Positions 34,279 to 42,926 of a stretch of DNA of 64,000 bases are shown one piece after another. Below the pieces are notes generated by a model. The model ran no database searches. It had not been told where the DNA came from and saw only the letters and a list, made by a program, of their open reading frames with translations. The DNA comes from Streptomyces noursei (GTDB taxonomy: Bacteria > Actinomycetota > Actinomycetes > Streptomycetales > Streptomycetaceae): assembly GCF_001646665.1 (NCBI RefSeq), contig NZ_LWBU01000179.1:239327-303326 (forward strand), given 5' to 3'. A program made the position numbers and the translations under genes. The stretch's first letter is position 1; each line of letters starts with the position of its first letter.

Positions 34279-36036
34279 ATGGCCTCGGTCCCTTCCCTCG
34301 CTTCGACCGTGCAGCAGCGCCTCGCGGACGCCCTCACGGCAGCCCTGCCGGAGGCCGGCTCCGCCGACCCCCTGCTGCGACGGAGCGACCGGGCCGACTT
34401 CCAGGCCAACGGCATCCTGGCGCTGGCCAAGAAGCTCAAGGGCAACCCGCGCGAGCTGGCGGCCAAGGTCGTCGAGGCGATCGGCGCCGACGACGTCTGC
34501 AAGGACATCGAGGTGTCGGGCCCCGGCTTCCTCAACATCACCGTCGCCGACAAGGCGATCACCGAGACCCTCGCCGCCCGTGCCGCCGACGACCGCCTCG
34601 GCGTGCCGTACGCGGAGAAGACCGGCACGACCGTCATCGACTACGCCCAGCCGAACGTGGCGAAGGAGATGCACGTCGGGCACCTGCGCTCCGCCGTGAT
34701 CGGCGACGCCATGGTCAAGATCATGGAGTTCGCGGGCGAGAAGGTGATCCGCCGCCACCACATCGGCGACTGGGGCACCCAGTTCGGCATGCTCATCCAG
34801 TACCTGATGGAGCACCCGCACGAGCTGGACCACAAGGACGCGGACGTCTCCGGCGAGGAGGCGATGAGCAACCTCAACCGCCTCTACAAGGCGGCCCGTG
34901 CGCTGTTCGACTCCGACGAGGAGTTCAAGGCCCGCTCCCGGGACCGTGTGGTGGCGCTCCAGTCGGGCGACGAGGAGACCCTCGCGCTCTGGCAGCGGTT
35001 CGTCGACGAGTCGAAGATCTACTTCTACTCGGTCTTCAACAAGCTGGACATGGAGATCGCCGACCCGGACGTGGTCGGCGAGTCCGGGTACAACGACATG
35101 CTCGACGAGACGTGCCGCCTGCTGGAGGAGTCCGGCGTCGCCGTCCGCTCCGAGGGCGCCCTGTGCGTGTTCTTCGACGACGTGAAGGGCCCGGACGGCA
35201 ACCCGGTCCCCCTGATCGTCAAGAAGTCCAACGGCGGCTACGGCTACGCGGCCACCGACCTGTCGGCGATCCGCGACCGGGTCCAGAACCTGGGCGCGGA
35301 CACCCTGGTGTACGTCGTGGACGCCCGCCAGTCGCTCCACTTCAAGATGGTCTTCGAGACCGCCCGCCGCGCGGGCTGGCTGGGCGACCAGGTGCACGCC
35401 GTGCAGCTCGCCTTCGGCACGGTCCTCGGCAAGGACGGCAAGCCGTTCAAGACCCGTGAGGGCGAGACGGTGCGGCTGGTCGACCTGCTGGACGAGGCGA
35501 TCGACCGGGCGGCGGCCGTGGTCCGCGAGAAGGCCCAGGACCTCACCGAGGACGAGATCGCCGAGCGTGCCGCCCAGGTCGGCATCGGCGCGATCAAATA
35601 CGCGGACCTTTCCACCTCCGCGTCCCGGGACTACAAGTTCGACCTGGACCAGATGGTGTCGCTCAACGGCGACACGTCCGTCTACCTCCAGTACGCGTAC
35701 GCCCGGATCAAGTCGATCATCCGCAAGGCCGGCGACGCCGAGCCCGCCGCCCACCCGGACATCGCCCTGGCCCCGGCCGAGCGCGCCCTCGGCCTGCACC
35801 TGGACCGGTTCGCGGAGACCCTGACCGAGGTCGCGTCCTCGTACGAGCCGCACAAGCTGGCCGCGTACCTGTACCAGCTGGCGTCCCACTACACGACGTT
35901 CTACTCGGAGTGCCCGGTCCTCAAGGCGGACACCCCCGAGCAGGTCGAGAACCGCCTGTTCCTGTGCGAGCTGACGGCCCGCACCCTCCACCAGGGCATG
36001 GCGCTGCTCGGCATCCGCACCCCCGAGCGCCTCTGA
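34279..36036 (+). CDS. argS: Arginyl-tRNA synthetase
   Basis: A 585-residue class I synthetase with the N-terminal Add-1-like domain, the HIGH variant NVAKEMHVGHLRSAVIGD, and the catalytic HHIGDWGTQFGMLIQYL, the standard ArgRS signature. In the usual KMSKS position it carries KDGKPFKTREGETVRLVDLL, the substitution expected of this enzyme. The C-terminus has the anticodon-binding DALR domain (YLYQLASHYTTFYSECPVL). The start is ATG 34279 with GGAAG upstream. It is divergent to lysS, so two aminoacyl-tRNA synthetase genes share one promoter region. Confidence 0.97.
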   Translation: MASVPSLASTVQQRLADALTAALPEAGSADPLLRRSDRADFQANGILALAKKLKGNPRELAAKVVEAIGADDVCKDIEVSGPGFLNITVADKAITETLAARAADDRLGVPYAEKTGTTVIDYAQPNVAKEMHVGHLRSAVIGDAMVKIMEFAGEKVIRRHHIGDWGTQFGMLIQYLMEHPHELDHKDADVSGEEAMSNLNRLYKAARALFDSDEEFKARSRDRVVALQSGDEETLALWQRFVDESKIYFYSVFNKLDMEIADPDVVGESGYNDMLDETCRLLEESGVAVRSEGALCVFFDDVKGPDGNPVPLIVKKSNGGYGYAATDLSAIRDRVQNLGADTLVYVVDARQSLHFKMVFETARRAGWLGDQVHAVQLAFGTVLGKDGKPFKTREGETVRLVDLLDEAIDRAAAVVREKAQDLTEDEIAERAAQVGIGAIKYADLSTSASRDYKFDLDQMVSLNGDTSVYLQYAYARIKSIIRKAGDAEPAAHPDIALAPAERALGLHLDRFAETLTEVASSYEPHKLAAYLYQLASHYTTFYSECPVLKADTPEQVENRLFLCELTARTLHQGMALLGIRTPERL

Positions 36037-36122
36037 CCCAGCCGTGACCGGTCGCCGCACCTCAGGGGCGCGGCGACCGGAACGGCCCGCTCAGGGCTGC
36101 GGCGACCGGAACGGCCCGGGCC

Positions 36123-37766
36123 TCAGCCCTCGTTCGGGACGTGCGGGATCCACCCGCTGCCGCCGAGGGGGTAGTCGAAGGCCGGACGGCCGCCGATGGC
36201 GCTCGTGGTGAACGGCCGCCCGTGGTCGTCGACCCTCAGCGTCCCGCGCCGGTCCCCGCTGCTCCACTCCAGCTCCAGGTACCAGCGCACGGCGTGCCCG
36301 GCCGTGTGCGCGGTGACCCGCAGCATCTGCGGATCGTTCGCGGACACCTTGTACGGGAAGTCGACCGCGGGGATCTCCCGGTCGCCCTGCCGTCCCGCGA
36401 CGGACACGGCCCGCGGGCGCGCCACGTCCAGGTTGACGTCGAAACTCCGTGGCGTCATCTCGCCACCGCACCCGACGCCCATCGTGTACGCGTTCCACGG
36501 CAGCGGCGCGTCCTTCCCCACCACCCGTACGTGCAGGGCGTGGAGCACCACCGTCTCGTCGCCGGTGCTCTGCACGGCCAGGTCCATCATCATGTCGCCG
36601 CCGGGCGCCCCGCCCAGGGCGGTCACCCAGCCCCGCGCGTCCTGCTCCGACGGCGGCGGCGGGACCTGCGCGGGCGGCCGGTCCACCACGTACACCTGGC
36701 TGCACGGGTCGCGCCAGACGTACGGCTGTACGTCCACGGCCAGCGGTACGCCCCGGTCGCGCGGCCGGTCCGGTACCGCCGCCCCGGGGGCCGGGGCCCC
36801 GGACGGCGCGGCGGACGGCGGGGTGCCGGCGGCGGTCGGGGTGGGCGCGCCGGACGGGACGGAGGCGGACGGCGAGGACGGCGCCGGCGTGCTCGGGCGC
36901 GGGCCCGGCCGCGGGGAGCCGGACGGGCCGGCGGCACCGGAGGCCGCGGCGCGCCCGGCGGGGCCCGCCGCGGTGCCGGGGCCCTGCGGGTGCCCGGAGT
37001 TCAGGGTCACCGCGAGCGCGGTGGTGGCGGTCAGCACGACGACGGCCGCCGCGGCGGCCACGAGCCTGCCCCGCCGCCGGGAGCGGGGCGGGCCGGACGT
37101 CGCAGAGGACGCCGGCGCCAGCACGGCCACGGGGTCGTCACCCGGATCACCGGAAGAACCGTCCCCGCCCGCCGGGCCGCGCCCGTCGTCCCCCGGAGAG
37201 CGGTCCGCACCCCCCGAGCCTTCTTCCTCGCCTGGAGAACCGCCCGAGCCCGCCGAGCCGCGCCCCTCCTCCCCCGGAGCACCGCCCCCGTCCCCCGGAC
37301 CGCGCCGCCCGTCGTCCTCCGAAGCGCCGGCAGCCGCCGCCACAGGCTCGTCCACGCTCTCCCGCCCGGCATCCCCCGGGGGCTCCTCCGCTCGGAGCTC
37401 GGCGCCGTCCCGCCGCTCGGCGGACGGCGCCTCCACGGCCGCCCCCTGTACCGCGGCCACCTCCTGCGCCACGGCCGCCTCCCGTGCCACGGCCGCCCCC
37501 TGCGCCGCGGCGCGCCCGCGACGCCGGGCGTCGTCCGCGACGATCCACCGCCGGTGCAGGGCCACCATCTCGTCGCGGGACGCCCCGCAGAGCCGCGCGA
37601 GCCGCTCCACCGGGGCGAACTCCGTCGGGACGGCGTCCCCGTTGCAGTACCGGTGCAGTGTCGAGGTGCTCATGTGCGCCCGCTTGGCGAGCGAGCCGTA
37701 ACTCAGCCCGGAGCGCTCCTTCAGCCCGCGCAACGCCTCCGCGAAGCCTTCCGTCTCGGTCCCCAC
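36123..37766 (-). CDS. XRE-type HTH regulator with transmembrane segment and external domain
   Basis: A 547-residue protein. GTG 37766 follows a GGAGGG about 10 bases upstream. Residues about 8-75 are an XRE helix-turn-helix (LRGLKERSGLSYGSLAKRAHMSTSTLHRYC). A long Glu/Gly/Ser-rich linker leads to one membrane span (LVAAAAAVVVLTATTALAV, about residues 250-270) and an external domain (PYVWRDPCSQVYVVDRPPAQ). This RodZ-like topology puts DNA binding inside and sensing outside. The inverted and iterated GGAAC sites just upstream suggest autoregulation. Confidence 0.82.
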   Translation of the reverse strand: MGTETEGFAEALRGLKERSGLSYGSLAKRAHMSTSTLHRYCNGDAVPTEFAPVERLARLCGASRDEMVALHRRWIVADDARRRGRAAAQGAAVAREAAVAQEVAAVQGAAVEAPSAERRDGAELRAEEPPGDAGRESVDEPVAAAAGASEDDGRRGPGDGGGAPGEEGRGSAGSGGSPGEEEGSGGADRSPGDDGRGPAGGDGSSGDPGDDPVAVLAPASSATSGPPRSRRRGRLVAAAAAVVVLTATTALAVTLNSGHPQGPGTAAGPAGRAAASGAAGPSGSPRPGPRPSTPAPSSPSASVPSGAPTPTAAGTPPSAAPSGAPAPGAAVPDRPRDRGVPLAVDVQPYVWRDPCSQVYVVDRPPAQVPPPPSEQDARGWVTALGGAPGGDMMMDLAVQSTGDETVVLHALHVRVVGKDAPLPWNAYTMGVGCGGEMTPRSFDVNLDVARPRAVSVAGRQGDREIPAVDFPYKVSANDPQMLRVTAHTAGHAVRWYLELEWSSGDRRGTLRVDDHGRPFTTSAIGGRPAFDYPLGGSGWIPHVPNEG

Positions 37767-37794
37767 CCCAACCAACCCTCCACCGCACCATCCC

Positions 37795-37858
37795 GGAACA
37801 GCGTTCCAGGCACTCAACGAACCTGCAGGTCAAAGCCGTTCCGGCGTTCCAGCGTTCC
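37795..37858. promoter_or_regulatory. GGAAC palindrome and 8-bp iterons upstream of the XRE membrane regulator
   Basis: GGAAC-AGC-GTTCC at 37795-37807 is a perfect inverted repeat. GTTCC recurs at 37838, 37846 and 37854, exactly 8 bases apart. Read on the minus strand these are GGAAC iterons; GGAAC is also the -35 core of several ECF sigma factors. Confidence 0.6.
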
Positions 37859-37935
37859 CCATTGTCCCGTGCCGATTGCCCGTGGATCACGCCGCCGGGC
37901 ACGGTGTGTCCGGCACCACCGAGAGGGGGATCCCG

Positions 37936-38034
37936 ATGCGGCCGCACCGCCGCCTCCACCTCGTCGACGCCTGCGCCGTCGCCGTACTGATCGCCTGCAC
38001 GGCGGTCGTCGTCGCGCTGATCAACCGTCACTGA
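37936..38034 (+). CDS. Small 32-residue membrane protein
   Basis: ATG 37936 follows GAGAGGGGG (37921-37929) at good spacing and encodes a basic N-terminus (MRPHRRLHL) then one hydrophobic stretch (ACAVAVLIACTAVVVALI) and NRH. The size is below usual gene-finding limits. A real short membrane peptide is plausible because both ribosome site and topology are good. It precedes the DUF4232 lipoprotein gene by 29 bases, so co-transcription is likely. Confidence 0.55.
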   Translation: MRPHRRLHLVDACAVAVLIACTAVVVALINRH

Positions 38035-38063
38035 CCGCACACCCACGGGGAGAACGAACCACC

Positions 38064-38813
38064 ATGCGCACCTTCCGCACCCGCACCACCGCCGCCGCCG
38101 TCACCGCCGTCCTGGCCGCGCTGTCGCTGACCGCCTGCCAGAACGACGACGCCTCCGGCGCGGCCGGCCCCTCCGCCCCCGCCTCCGCCGCACCGGCGAC
38201 CACCGCCCCGGCCCCGGGCGGGTCCGCCGCGGGCGGGGCGAGCCGGACCCCGGCGACCGGCGGCGCGACCGGCGCGACCGGCACGAGCGGCGGCACGACC
38301 GCCCGGCCGTCGGCCGACGGTCCGGGCGCCGGGAAGGGCTCCACCACCGGCGGCGCGGCCACGAAGGCCCCGTCCGAGGGCGCACCCGTCACCGAGCCCT
38401 GCGGAGCCGACGTCAAGGTCACCTACACCCCCGTGAGCCGCCCCCTGAACCACGGTCTCCTCACCCTGACCAACACCGGCTCGCAGCCCTGCGCCGCCTA
38501 CCACGCGCCGCTGCTCCGCTTCGACGACGGCCAGGCCGCCACCCCCGTCAACGACTCCAGCAGGCCCCAGGCGGTCGTTACCCTCTCCCCCGGCGCGGCG
38601 GCATACGCGTCCATCACGCTGGCCGCGGCCGACGGGAGCGGCAGCGACGGCGGCACGGTCCGCAAGCTCGCGGTGCACTTCGCCCCGCGCAGCGGCGAAG
38701 GGTCGACGGACGCCGACCCGGCGGTGATCGCGCTGCCCTCGGGGACGTACACCGACACGTCGGCGACCGTCACCCACTGGCAGAGCTCCATGGACGACGC
38801 CCTGATGTACTGA
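38064..38813 (+). CDS. DUF4232 lipoprotein
   Basis: A 249-residue lipoprotein with lipobox LTACQ after a Sec signal peptide. A long Ala/Gly/Thr-rich linker (about residues 30-110) precedes the DUF4232 domain (CGADVKVTYTPVSRPLNHGLLTLTN, then CAAYHAPLLRFDDGQAATPV). DUF4232 proteins are common, usually cell-surface proteins of actinomycetes with an immunoglobulin-like fold and no known activity. ATG 38064 has GGGGAGAACG upstream. Confidence 0.85.
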   Translation: MRTFRTRTTAAAVTAVLAALSLTACQNDDASGAAGPSAPASAAPATTAPAPGGSAAGGASRTPATGGATGATGTSGGTTARPSADGPGAGKGSTTGGAATKAPSEGAPVTEPCGADVKVTYTPVSRPLNHGLLTLTNTGSQPCAAYHAPLLRFDDGQAATPVNDSSRPQAVVTLSPGAAAYASITLAAADGSGSDGGTVRKLAVHFAPRSGEGSTDADPAVIALPSGTYTDTSATVTHWQSSMDDALMY

Positions 38814-38889
38814 CCCGCCCCGCACGTCCGGGGCCACGTGAGCCGGCGCCGCGCCAGGACGGCGCGGCGCCCCTCACGCACCAGAAGGT

Positions 38890-38916
38890 AAGTACCTGAC
38901 CAGATAGTGGGTACTT
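38890..38916. promoter_or_regulatory. Inverted repeat operator upstream of the IRED-like gene
   Basis: AAGTACC at 38890-38896 and GGTACTT at 38910-38916 are perfect complements with a 13-base spacer. The paired GTAC halves are typical of HxlR-type operators. The next gene starts 67 bases downstream. Confidence 0.65.
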
Positions 38917-38982
38917 GTCGGAAGTTCAGCGGCGGACGAGGATCGGGACATCCCACCGGACAGCCCTTCGAGGAGCACACCC

Positions 38983-39924
38983 ATGTCCCCGTCCACACCT
39001 TCCTCCCCTTCCCCCTCGCCCGCGATCTCCCCGTCCTCCCCCTCCGCCACGGCCCCGCCGTCCGCCGCTCCCGTCTCCGTGCTGGGCCTCGGCATGATGG
39101 GCACCGCCCTCGCCACCGCCCTCGTCCGCGCCGGACACCCGGTCACGGTCTGGAACCGCACCCCCGCCAGGACCGGACCGCTCGTCGCCCAGGGCGCCAC
39201 GTCGGCCGGCACGCCCGCCGATGCGGTCGCCGCGAGCCCCCTCGTCGTCCTGTGCCTCCTCGACAACGCCAACGTCCACGAGGTCCTCGACACCCTCGGC
39301 GACAGCGTCTCGGGCCGGACCCTGGTCAACCTCACCAACGGCACCCCGACCCAGGCCCGCGAACTGGCCGCCCGGGCCGCCGAGCGCGGCGCCCGCTACA
39401 TCGACGGCGGCATCATGGCCGTACCGCAGATGATCGCCGGCCCGCACGCCTACGTCCTCTACAGCGGCGACGAGGAGGCGTACCGGGCGCACCGGGCGAC
39501 CCTCGCCGCGTTCGGCGGCACCACCTGGACCGGCACGGACCCCGGCCTGGCGGCGCTCCACGACCTCGGCCTGCTCACCGGCATGTACGGCATGGTCATC
39601 GGCGTCCTCCAGGCCTTCGCCCTCGTCCGTACGGAGAACATCCGGGCCGCCGACTTCGCCGAGCCGCTCGTCACCTGGATCGGGGCCATGCTCGCCGGCG
39701 CCCCCGAGTGGGCCAGGGCCATCGACGCGGGCGAGCACCTCACCGACGTCTCCAGCATCGCCGTCAACCAGGCGGCCTTCCCCAACTTCCTTGCGGCGTA
39801 CCGCGACCAGGGCATCAGCGGCGAACTGTTCGCGCCGTTCCAGAAGCTCCTCGACCGGGCCATGGCCGAGGGGCACGCGGAGGACGGCCTGTCCCGCCTC
39901 ACGGACCTGCTCCGCAACGAATGA
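38983..39924 (+). CDS. NADPH-dependent imine reductase/6-phosphogluconate dehydrogenase-like oxidoreductase
   Basis: A 313-residue protein after a Ser/Pro-rich leader of about 30 residues. The NADP-binding start is VSVLGLGMMGTALATALVRAGHPVTVWNRTP (Rossmann GxGxxG, Arg favouring NADPH). It also has the imine-reductase-like GRTLVNLTNGTPTQARELA and AVPQMIAGPHAYVLYSG. IREDs and beta-hydroxyacid dehydrogenases share this fold. The substrate is unknown. The start is ATG 38983 after GAGGAG. The inverted repeat upstream suggests induction by a HxlR-type regulator, not encoded adjacent. Confidence 0.87.
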   Translation: MSPSTPSSPSPSPAISPSSPSATAPPSAAPVSVLGLGMMGTALATALVRAGHPVTVWNRTPARTGPLVAQGATSAGTPADAVAASPLVVLCLLDNANVHEVLDTLGDSVSGRTLVNLTNGTPTQARELAARAAERGARYIDGGIMAVPQMIAGPHAYVLYSGDEEAYRAHRATLAAFGGTTWTGTDPGLAALHDLGLLTGMYGMVIGVLQAFALVRTENIRAADFAEPLVTWIGAMLAGAPEWARAIDAGEHLTDVSSIAVNQAAFPNFLAAYRDQGISGELFAPFQKLLDRAMAEGHAEDGLSRLTDLLRNE

Positions 39925-40029
39925 GCCACCTGTGACCCGCCTGCCCCCATGCGCCCCCGTTGCGCCCACCGGCGGGGGCGCCGGACGGGACAGGATGCCT
40001 GCGGCGAACCCGGCCGGCAGGAGGACCGC

Positions 40030-40815
40030 ATGCAGGGCATGACCAGCTTCGACGACATCTACGACCGCCCCGACCCGCGCGCCTACTTCACCCGCCTGGC
40101 GCCACTGTCGTACGAGATCCCCCACCACGCCCAGGCCGTCTTCCGGCGCACCGCCGCCGAGCGCCGGCTCGCGGACTCCGGCTCCGCCGTGCTCGACCTG
40201 TGCTGCTCGTACGGCATCAACGCCGCCCTGCTCAACCACGACCTGACCCTCGCCGACCTCTACGCCCACTACACCGGCCCCGAGGCGCGCGAGCTGACGA
40301 CCGCCGAACTCATCGACCGGGACAAGGCGTTCTACGCCTCCAGGCGCCGCCCCGACGCCGTGCCCGTCATCGGCCTGGACATCGCGCGCAACGCCCTCGA
40401 CTACGCCCAGGCGGTCGGCCTCCTCGACGCCGTCCACCCCGACAACCTCGAAGAGCACGCGCCCTCCCCGGCACTGGGCGCGGCGATGGCCGACGCCGGC
40501 CTCATCACCTGCACCGGCGGCGGCACGTTCCTCAGCCGCCGCACCTTCGCCGCGCTCCTCGAATGCGCCCGCCGCCCGGTCTGGGTCAGCGCGTTCGTCC
40601 TGCGCACCGTCCCGTACGCGCCCGTCGCCTCCTGCCTCGCGGGCTTCGGCCTCACCACCCGCTCCGAGCCGGAACGCACGTACCCCCAGCGGGCCTTCAC
40701 CGGCCCGCAGGAGCGGCGCGCCGCCGTCTCCGCCGCACGCCTCGCCGGGCTGGACCCCACGGGCCGCGAGGCGGACGGCCACCACCACGCCGTCCTGTAC
40801 GAATCGCGGCCCTGA
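40030..40815 (+). CDS. SAM-dependent class I methyltransferase
   Basis: A 261-residue protein. ATG 40030 is set by AGGAGG at 40019-40024 (ATG 40039 is possible). The nucleotide-binding loop AVLDLCCSYGINAALL is motif I of class I methyltransferases, followed by VIGLDIARNALDYAQAVGLL (motif II acid) and LITCTGGGTFLS. The methyl acceptor is unknown. It stands between the IRED-like gene and the DUF4253 gene in the same direction; no operon is certain. Confidence 0.85.
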   Translation: MQGMTSFDDIYDRPDPRAYFTRLAPLSYEIPHHAQAVFRRTAAERRLADSGSAVLDLCCSYGINAALLNHDLTLADLYAHYTGPEARELTTAELIDRDKAFYASRRRPDAVPVIGLDIARNALDYAQAVGLLDAVHPDNLEEHAPSPALGAAMADAGLITCTGGGTFLSRRTFAALLECARRPVWVSAFVLRTVPYAPVASCLAGFGLTTRSEPERTYPQRAFTGPQERRAAVSAARLAGLDPTGREADGHHHAVLYESRP

Positions 40816-40847
40816 GCGTTGTCAGTGGCGGCCCCTAAGGTCGTTCC

Positions 40848-41561
40848 ATGGTCATCAACCCGAACGCGCTGGGCCTGGACCTGCCGCCCGGCACCCTGCG
40901 CGTCCAGCCGTCGCTCTGGTACGCGGACGAGCCCGCCACGCCCGGCACCTGGGCACGTCTCCTCCCCGCCCGGGACGCCACCGGGATGCAGCCGGTGCTG
41001 CTCACCGAGACCCAGTTCCTCCACCCGAGCCAGGTGGCCGACCCCGACGACCACGACCCGGCCACGACGCTGGCCGACCTGTGGCAGCTGGCCCAGGAGG
41101 AGGACGACGACGCCTCGCCCGAGCCCTGGCCGGGCCTCGCCCCGCCCATGCCGGGCGGCACCGACCCGGAGGACGCCGCCGCCCGCACGGCGGCCGAACT
41201 GGCGGGCGACGAGGACTGGTTGAAGGGCACCCGCGGCGCCCTGGTCCCGGCCCGCCGCAGCGCCGACATCCTCGCCGTCCTCGGCTGGGGCGGCGCGGCC
41301 GCCCACGCCGACGCCGTCCGGCTCTCCGCCGTCCTGCGCTCCTGGGAGGACCGGTTCGGCATACGGCTCGTGGGCCTCGGCCCCGACCTCCTCACCGTCT
41401 CCGTCGCCGCCCCGCCCCGCACCATGGCCGACGCCCTCGCCGTGGCGGCCGAGCACCTCGCCTTCTGCCCCGACGGCGTCCGGGACGACTACGCGTCGCT
41501 CCACGCCTACGCCGCCGAGGAGGTGCTCGACCGACAGGACTGGACGTTCTGGTGGGACTGA
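40848..41561 (+). CDS. DUF4253 protein
   Basis: A 237-residue soluble protein with the DUF4253 C-terminal pattern (SADILAVLGWGGAAAHADAV, then SVLRSWEDRFGIRLVGLG, HLAFCPDGVRDDYASL). DUF4253 proteins are a large, uncharacterised set common in Streptomyces. ATG 40848 is preceded by TAAGGT (40836-40841) 6 bases upstream and no ribosome site, so the mRNA is probably leaderless. Confidence 0.88.
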   Translation: MVINPNALGLDLPPGTLRVQPSLWYADEPATPGTWARLLPARDATGMQPVLLTETQFLHPSQVADPDDHDPATTLADLWQLAQEEDDDASPEPWPGLAPPMPGGTDPEDAAARTAAELAGDEDWLKGTRGALVPARRSADILAVLGWGGAAAHADAVRLSAVLRSWEDRFGIRLVGLGPDLLTVSVAAPPRTMADALAVAAEHLAFCPDGVRDDYASLHAYAAEEVLDRQDWTFWWD

Positions 41562-41668
41562 TCCGTCCCCGGTGTCATCCGGGCGCGGCACAAAGGGAGT
41601 TCAGACGGATGGAGAGGCGCCGCTCCGTCATGTCCGACCGCACGCGACACCCGAGGAGTCCCGTAACC

Positions 41669-42274
41669 ATGACCCGGATGAAGACGTACGCCACAGGCCT
41701 GTGCGTGGTGGCCGCGCTGGCGGCGTCGCCGACCGTGGCGTCCGCCATCACCGCGCCGGCCCCCGCACCCGCGGCCCCCGCTGCCCGCACCGTCACGGCC
41801 GCCCCCGCGCCCACCGCCCCCGCACCCGCCGCGCCCGCCCTGCCCGCGGCGAAGGGGCCGTCGGCCCAGGTCCGCACCGTGGCACCCGGCGAGCGGGTCC
41901 ACGCCGGGCACGGGGTGAGGCTGTGGCTCACCGAGGAGGGCAAGCACTGGTCCACCCCCGGCGGCGGGGAGAACTTCCGCAGCGTCACCGACGGCAACCT
42001 CGACCTGACCACCCCGGGCGTCACCCACCAGGCGGAGGGCGGCACCAAGCGCGTGTTCCACTCCGGCGTCCATTACGGCACCGAGGACGCGGCCCGCGTC
42101 ACGCTCACCGACGAGACCGGCAGGACCACCGACGCCGCCCTCGTCGAGCTGGCCGGCGAGCCCGGCTGGGGCGCCTGGTACGTCACCACGCCGGCCGGCG
42201 CCGCGACCCACACCGTCACGCTGCTCGACAGCGCCGGACGGGTCCTCGCGCAGCTGCCCGGCCGCGCCTCCTGA
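41669..42274 (+). CDS. Secreted protein with a paralogue of the adjacent sensor's ectodomain
   Basis: A 201-residue secreted protein. ATG 41669 follows GAGGAG (41653-41658); longer frames reach ATG 41630 or 41609. The Sec signal peptide is MKTYATGLCVVAALAASPTVASA, then a Pro/Ala linker, then a domain of about 125 residues (VHAGHGVRLWLTEEGKHWS, GGENFRSVTDGNLDL, VFHSGVHYGTE, LAQLPGRAS). The same domain recurs in the membrane protein encoded at 42923, at about 70% identity by eye. It is soluble outside the cell, so it may serve as ligand, decoy or competitor for the membrane-bound copy. Confidence 0.78.
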   Translation: MTRMKTYATGLCVVAALAASPTVASAITAPAPAPAAPAARTVTAAPAPTAPAPAAPALPAAKGPSAQVRTVAPGERVHAGHGVRLWLTEEGKHWSTPGGGENFRSVTDGNLDLTTPGVTHQAEGGTKRVFHSGVHYGTEDAARVTLTDETGRTTDAALVELAGEPGWGAWYVTTPAGAATHTVTLLDSAGRVLAQLPGRAS

Positions 42275-42289
42275 TCCTCCCGAGCCGAC

Positions 42290-42319
42290 GGCAGGGCCCG
42301 ACACGGGGCGGGCCCTGCC
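42290..42319 (+). terminator. Hairpin between the secreted protein and ECF sigma genes
   Basis: Arms GGCAGGGCCCG (42290-42300) and CGGGCCCTGCC (42309-42319) are perfect complements with loop ACACGGGG. It could terminate the first transcript or act as an attenuator for the sigma gene 37 bases on. Confidence 0.6.
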
Positions 42320-42356
42320 GCCACCACCCCCACCGCCGAGGGCGAGGACCGTCACC

Positions 42357-42926
42357 GTGCCGCAGGACAACACCGCCGACACCGCCGGCACCGCCGACTT
42401 CGCCGACTTCGCCACGGCGGCCTGGCCCCGCCTGGTGCGCACGGCCCGGCTCCTCACCGGTGACTTCCACGAGGCGGAGGACCTGGTGCAGACGACGCTC
42501 GCGAAGGTCTACGCGCGCTGGCGGCGGATACCGCGCGACGAGGTCGACCTGTACGTGCGCCGCGCCCTGATCAACAACAACCTCAGCCGTCTGCGCAAGA
42601 AACGCGTCGTGCACCTGCTGACACCGTTCCTGCCCGAGAGGGCCCACCGCTCGCACGCCGAGTCGGTCGAGCAGCACACGGTCCTGTGGCAGGCGCTGCG
42701 GGACCTGTCCCCCCGCCAGCGGGCCGTGATGGTCCTGCGGTACTGGGAGGACCTCAACGAACAGGACATCGCCGAGGTGCTCGACTGCTCGGTCGGCACC
42801 GTCAAGACCCACGCCAGGCGGGGCCTGGAGGCACTGCGCGCCCACACCGCCCTCACCGGGCACGAGCCCCCGGCACCCGCGGCACCCGCCACCCCCGCCC
42901 CCGCGTCTCCCGGAGCGAACCGATGA
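42357..42926 (+). CDS. ECF sigma factor, SigE/SigL-type small family
   Basis: A 189-residue SigE-family (70-like) ECF factor. Region 2 is LVRTARLLTGDFHEAEDLVQTTLAKVY (the -10 recognition part), and region 4 is LSPRQRAVMVLRYWEDLNEQDIAEVLDCSVGTVKTHARRG. No classical zinc anti-sigma gene follows; instead the stop overlaps the ATG of a one-span membrane protein by 4 bases. That pair is expected to convert an external signal into gene expression. The start is GTG 42357; the N-terminus is short and variable. Confidence 0.92.
   Translation: MPQDNTADTAGTADFADFATAAWPRLVRTARLLTGDFHEAEDLVQTTLAKVYARWRRIPRDEVDLYVRRALINNNLSRLRKKRVVHLLTPFLPERAHRSHAESVEQHTVLWQALRDLSPRQRAVMVLRYWEDLNEQDIAEVLDCSVGTVKTHARRGLEALRAHTALTGHEPPAPAAPATPAPASPGANR

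Noticed and set aside
36141..38063. Very long plus-strand open frame before the DUF4232 lipoprotein
   Set aside because: It is the complement of the XRE membrane protein gene; only the part from ATG 38064, with a signal peptide, is real.
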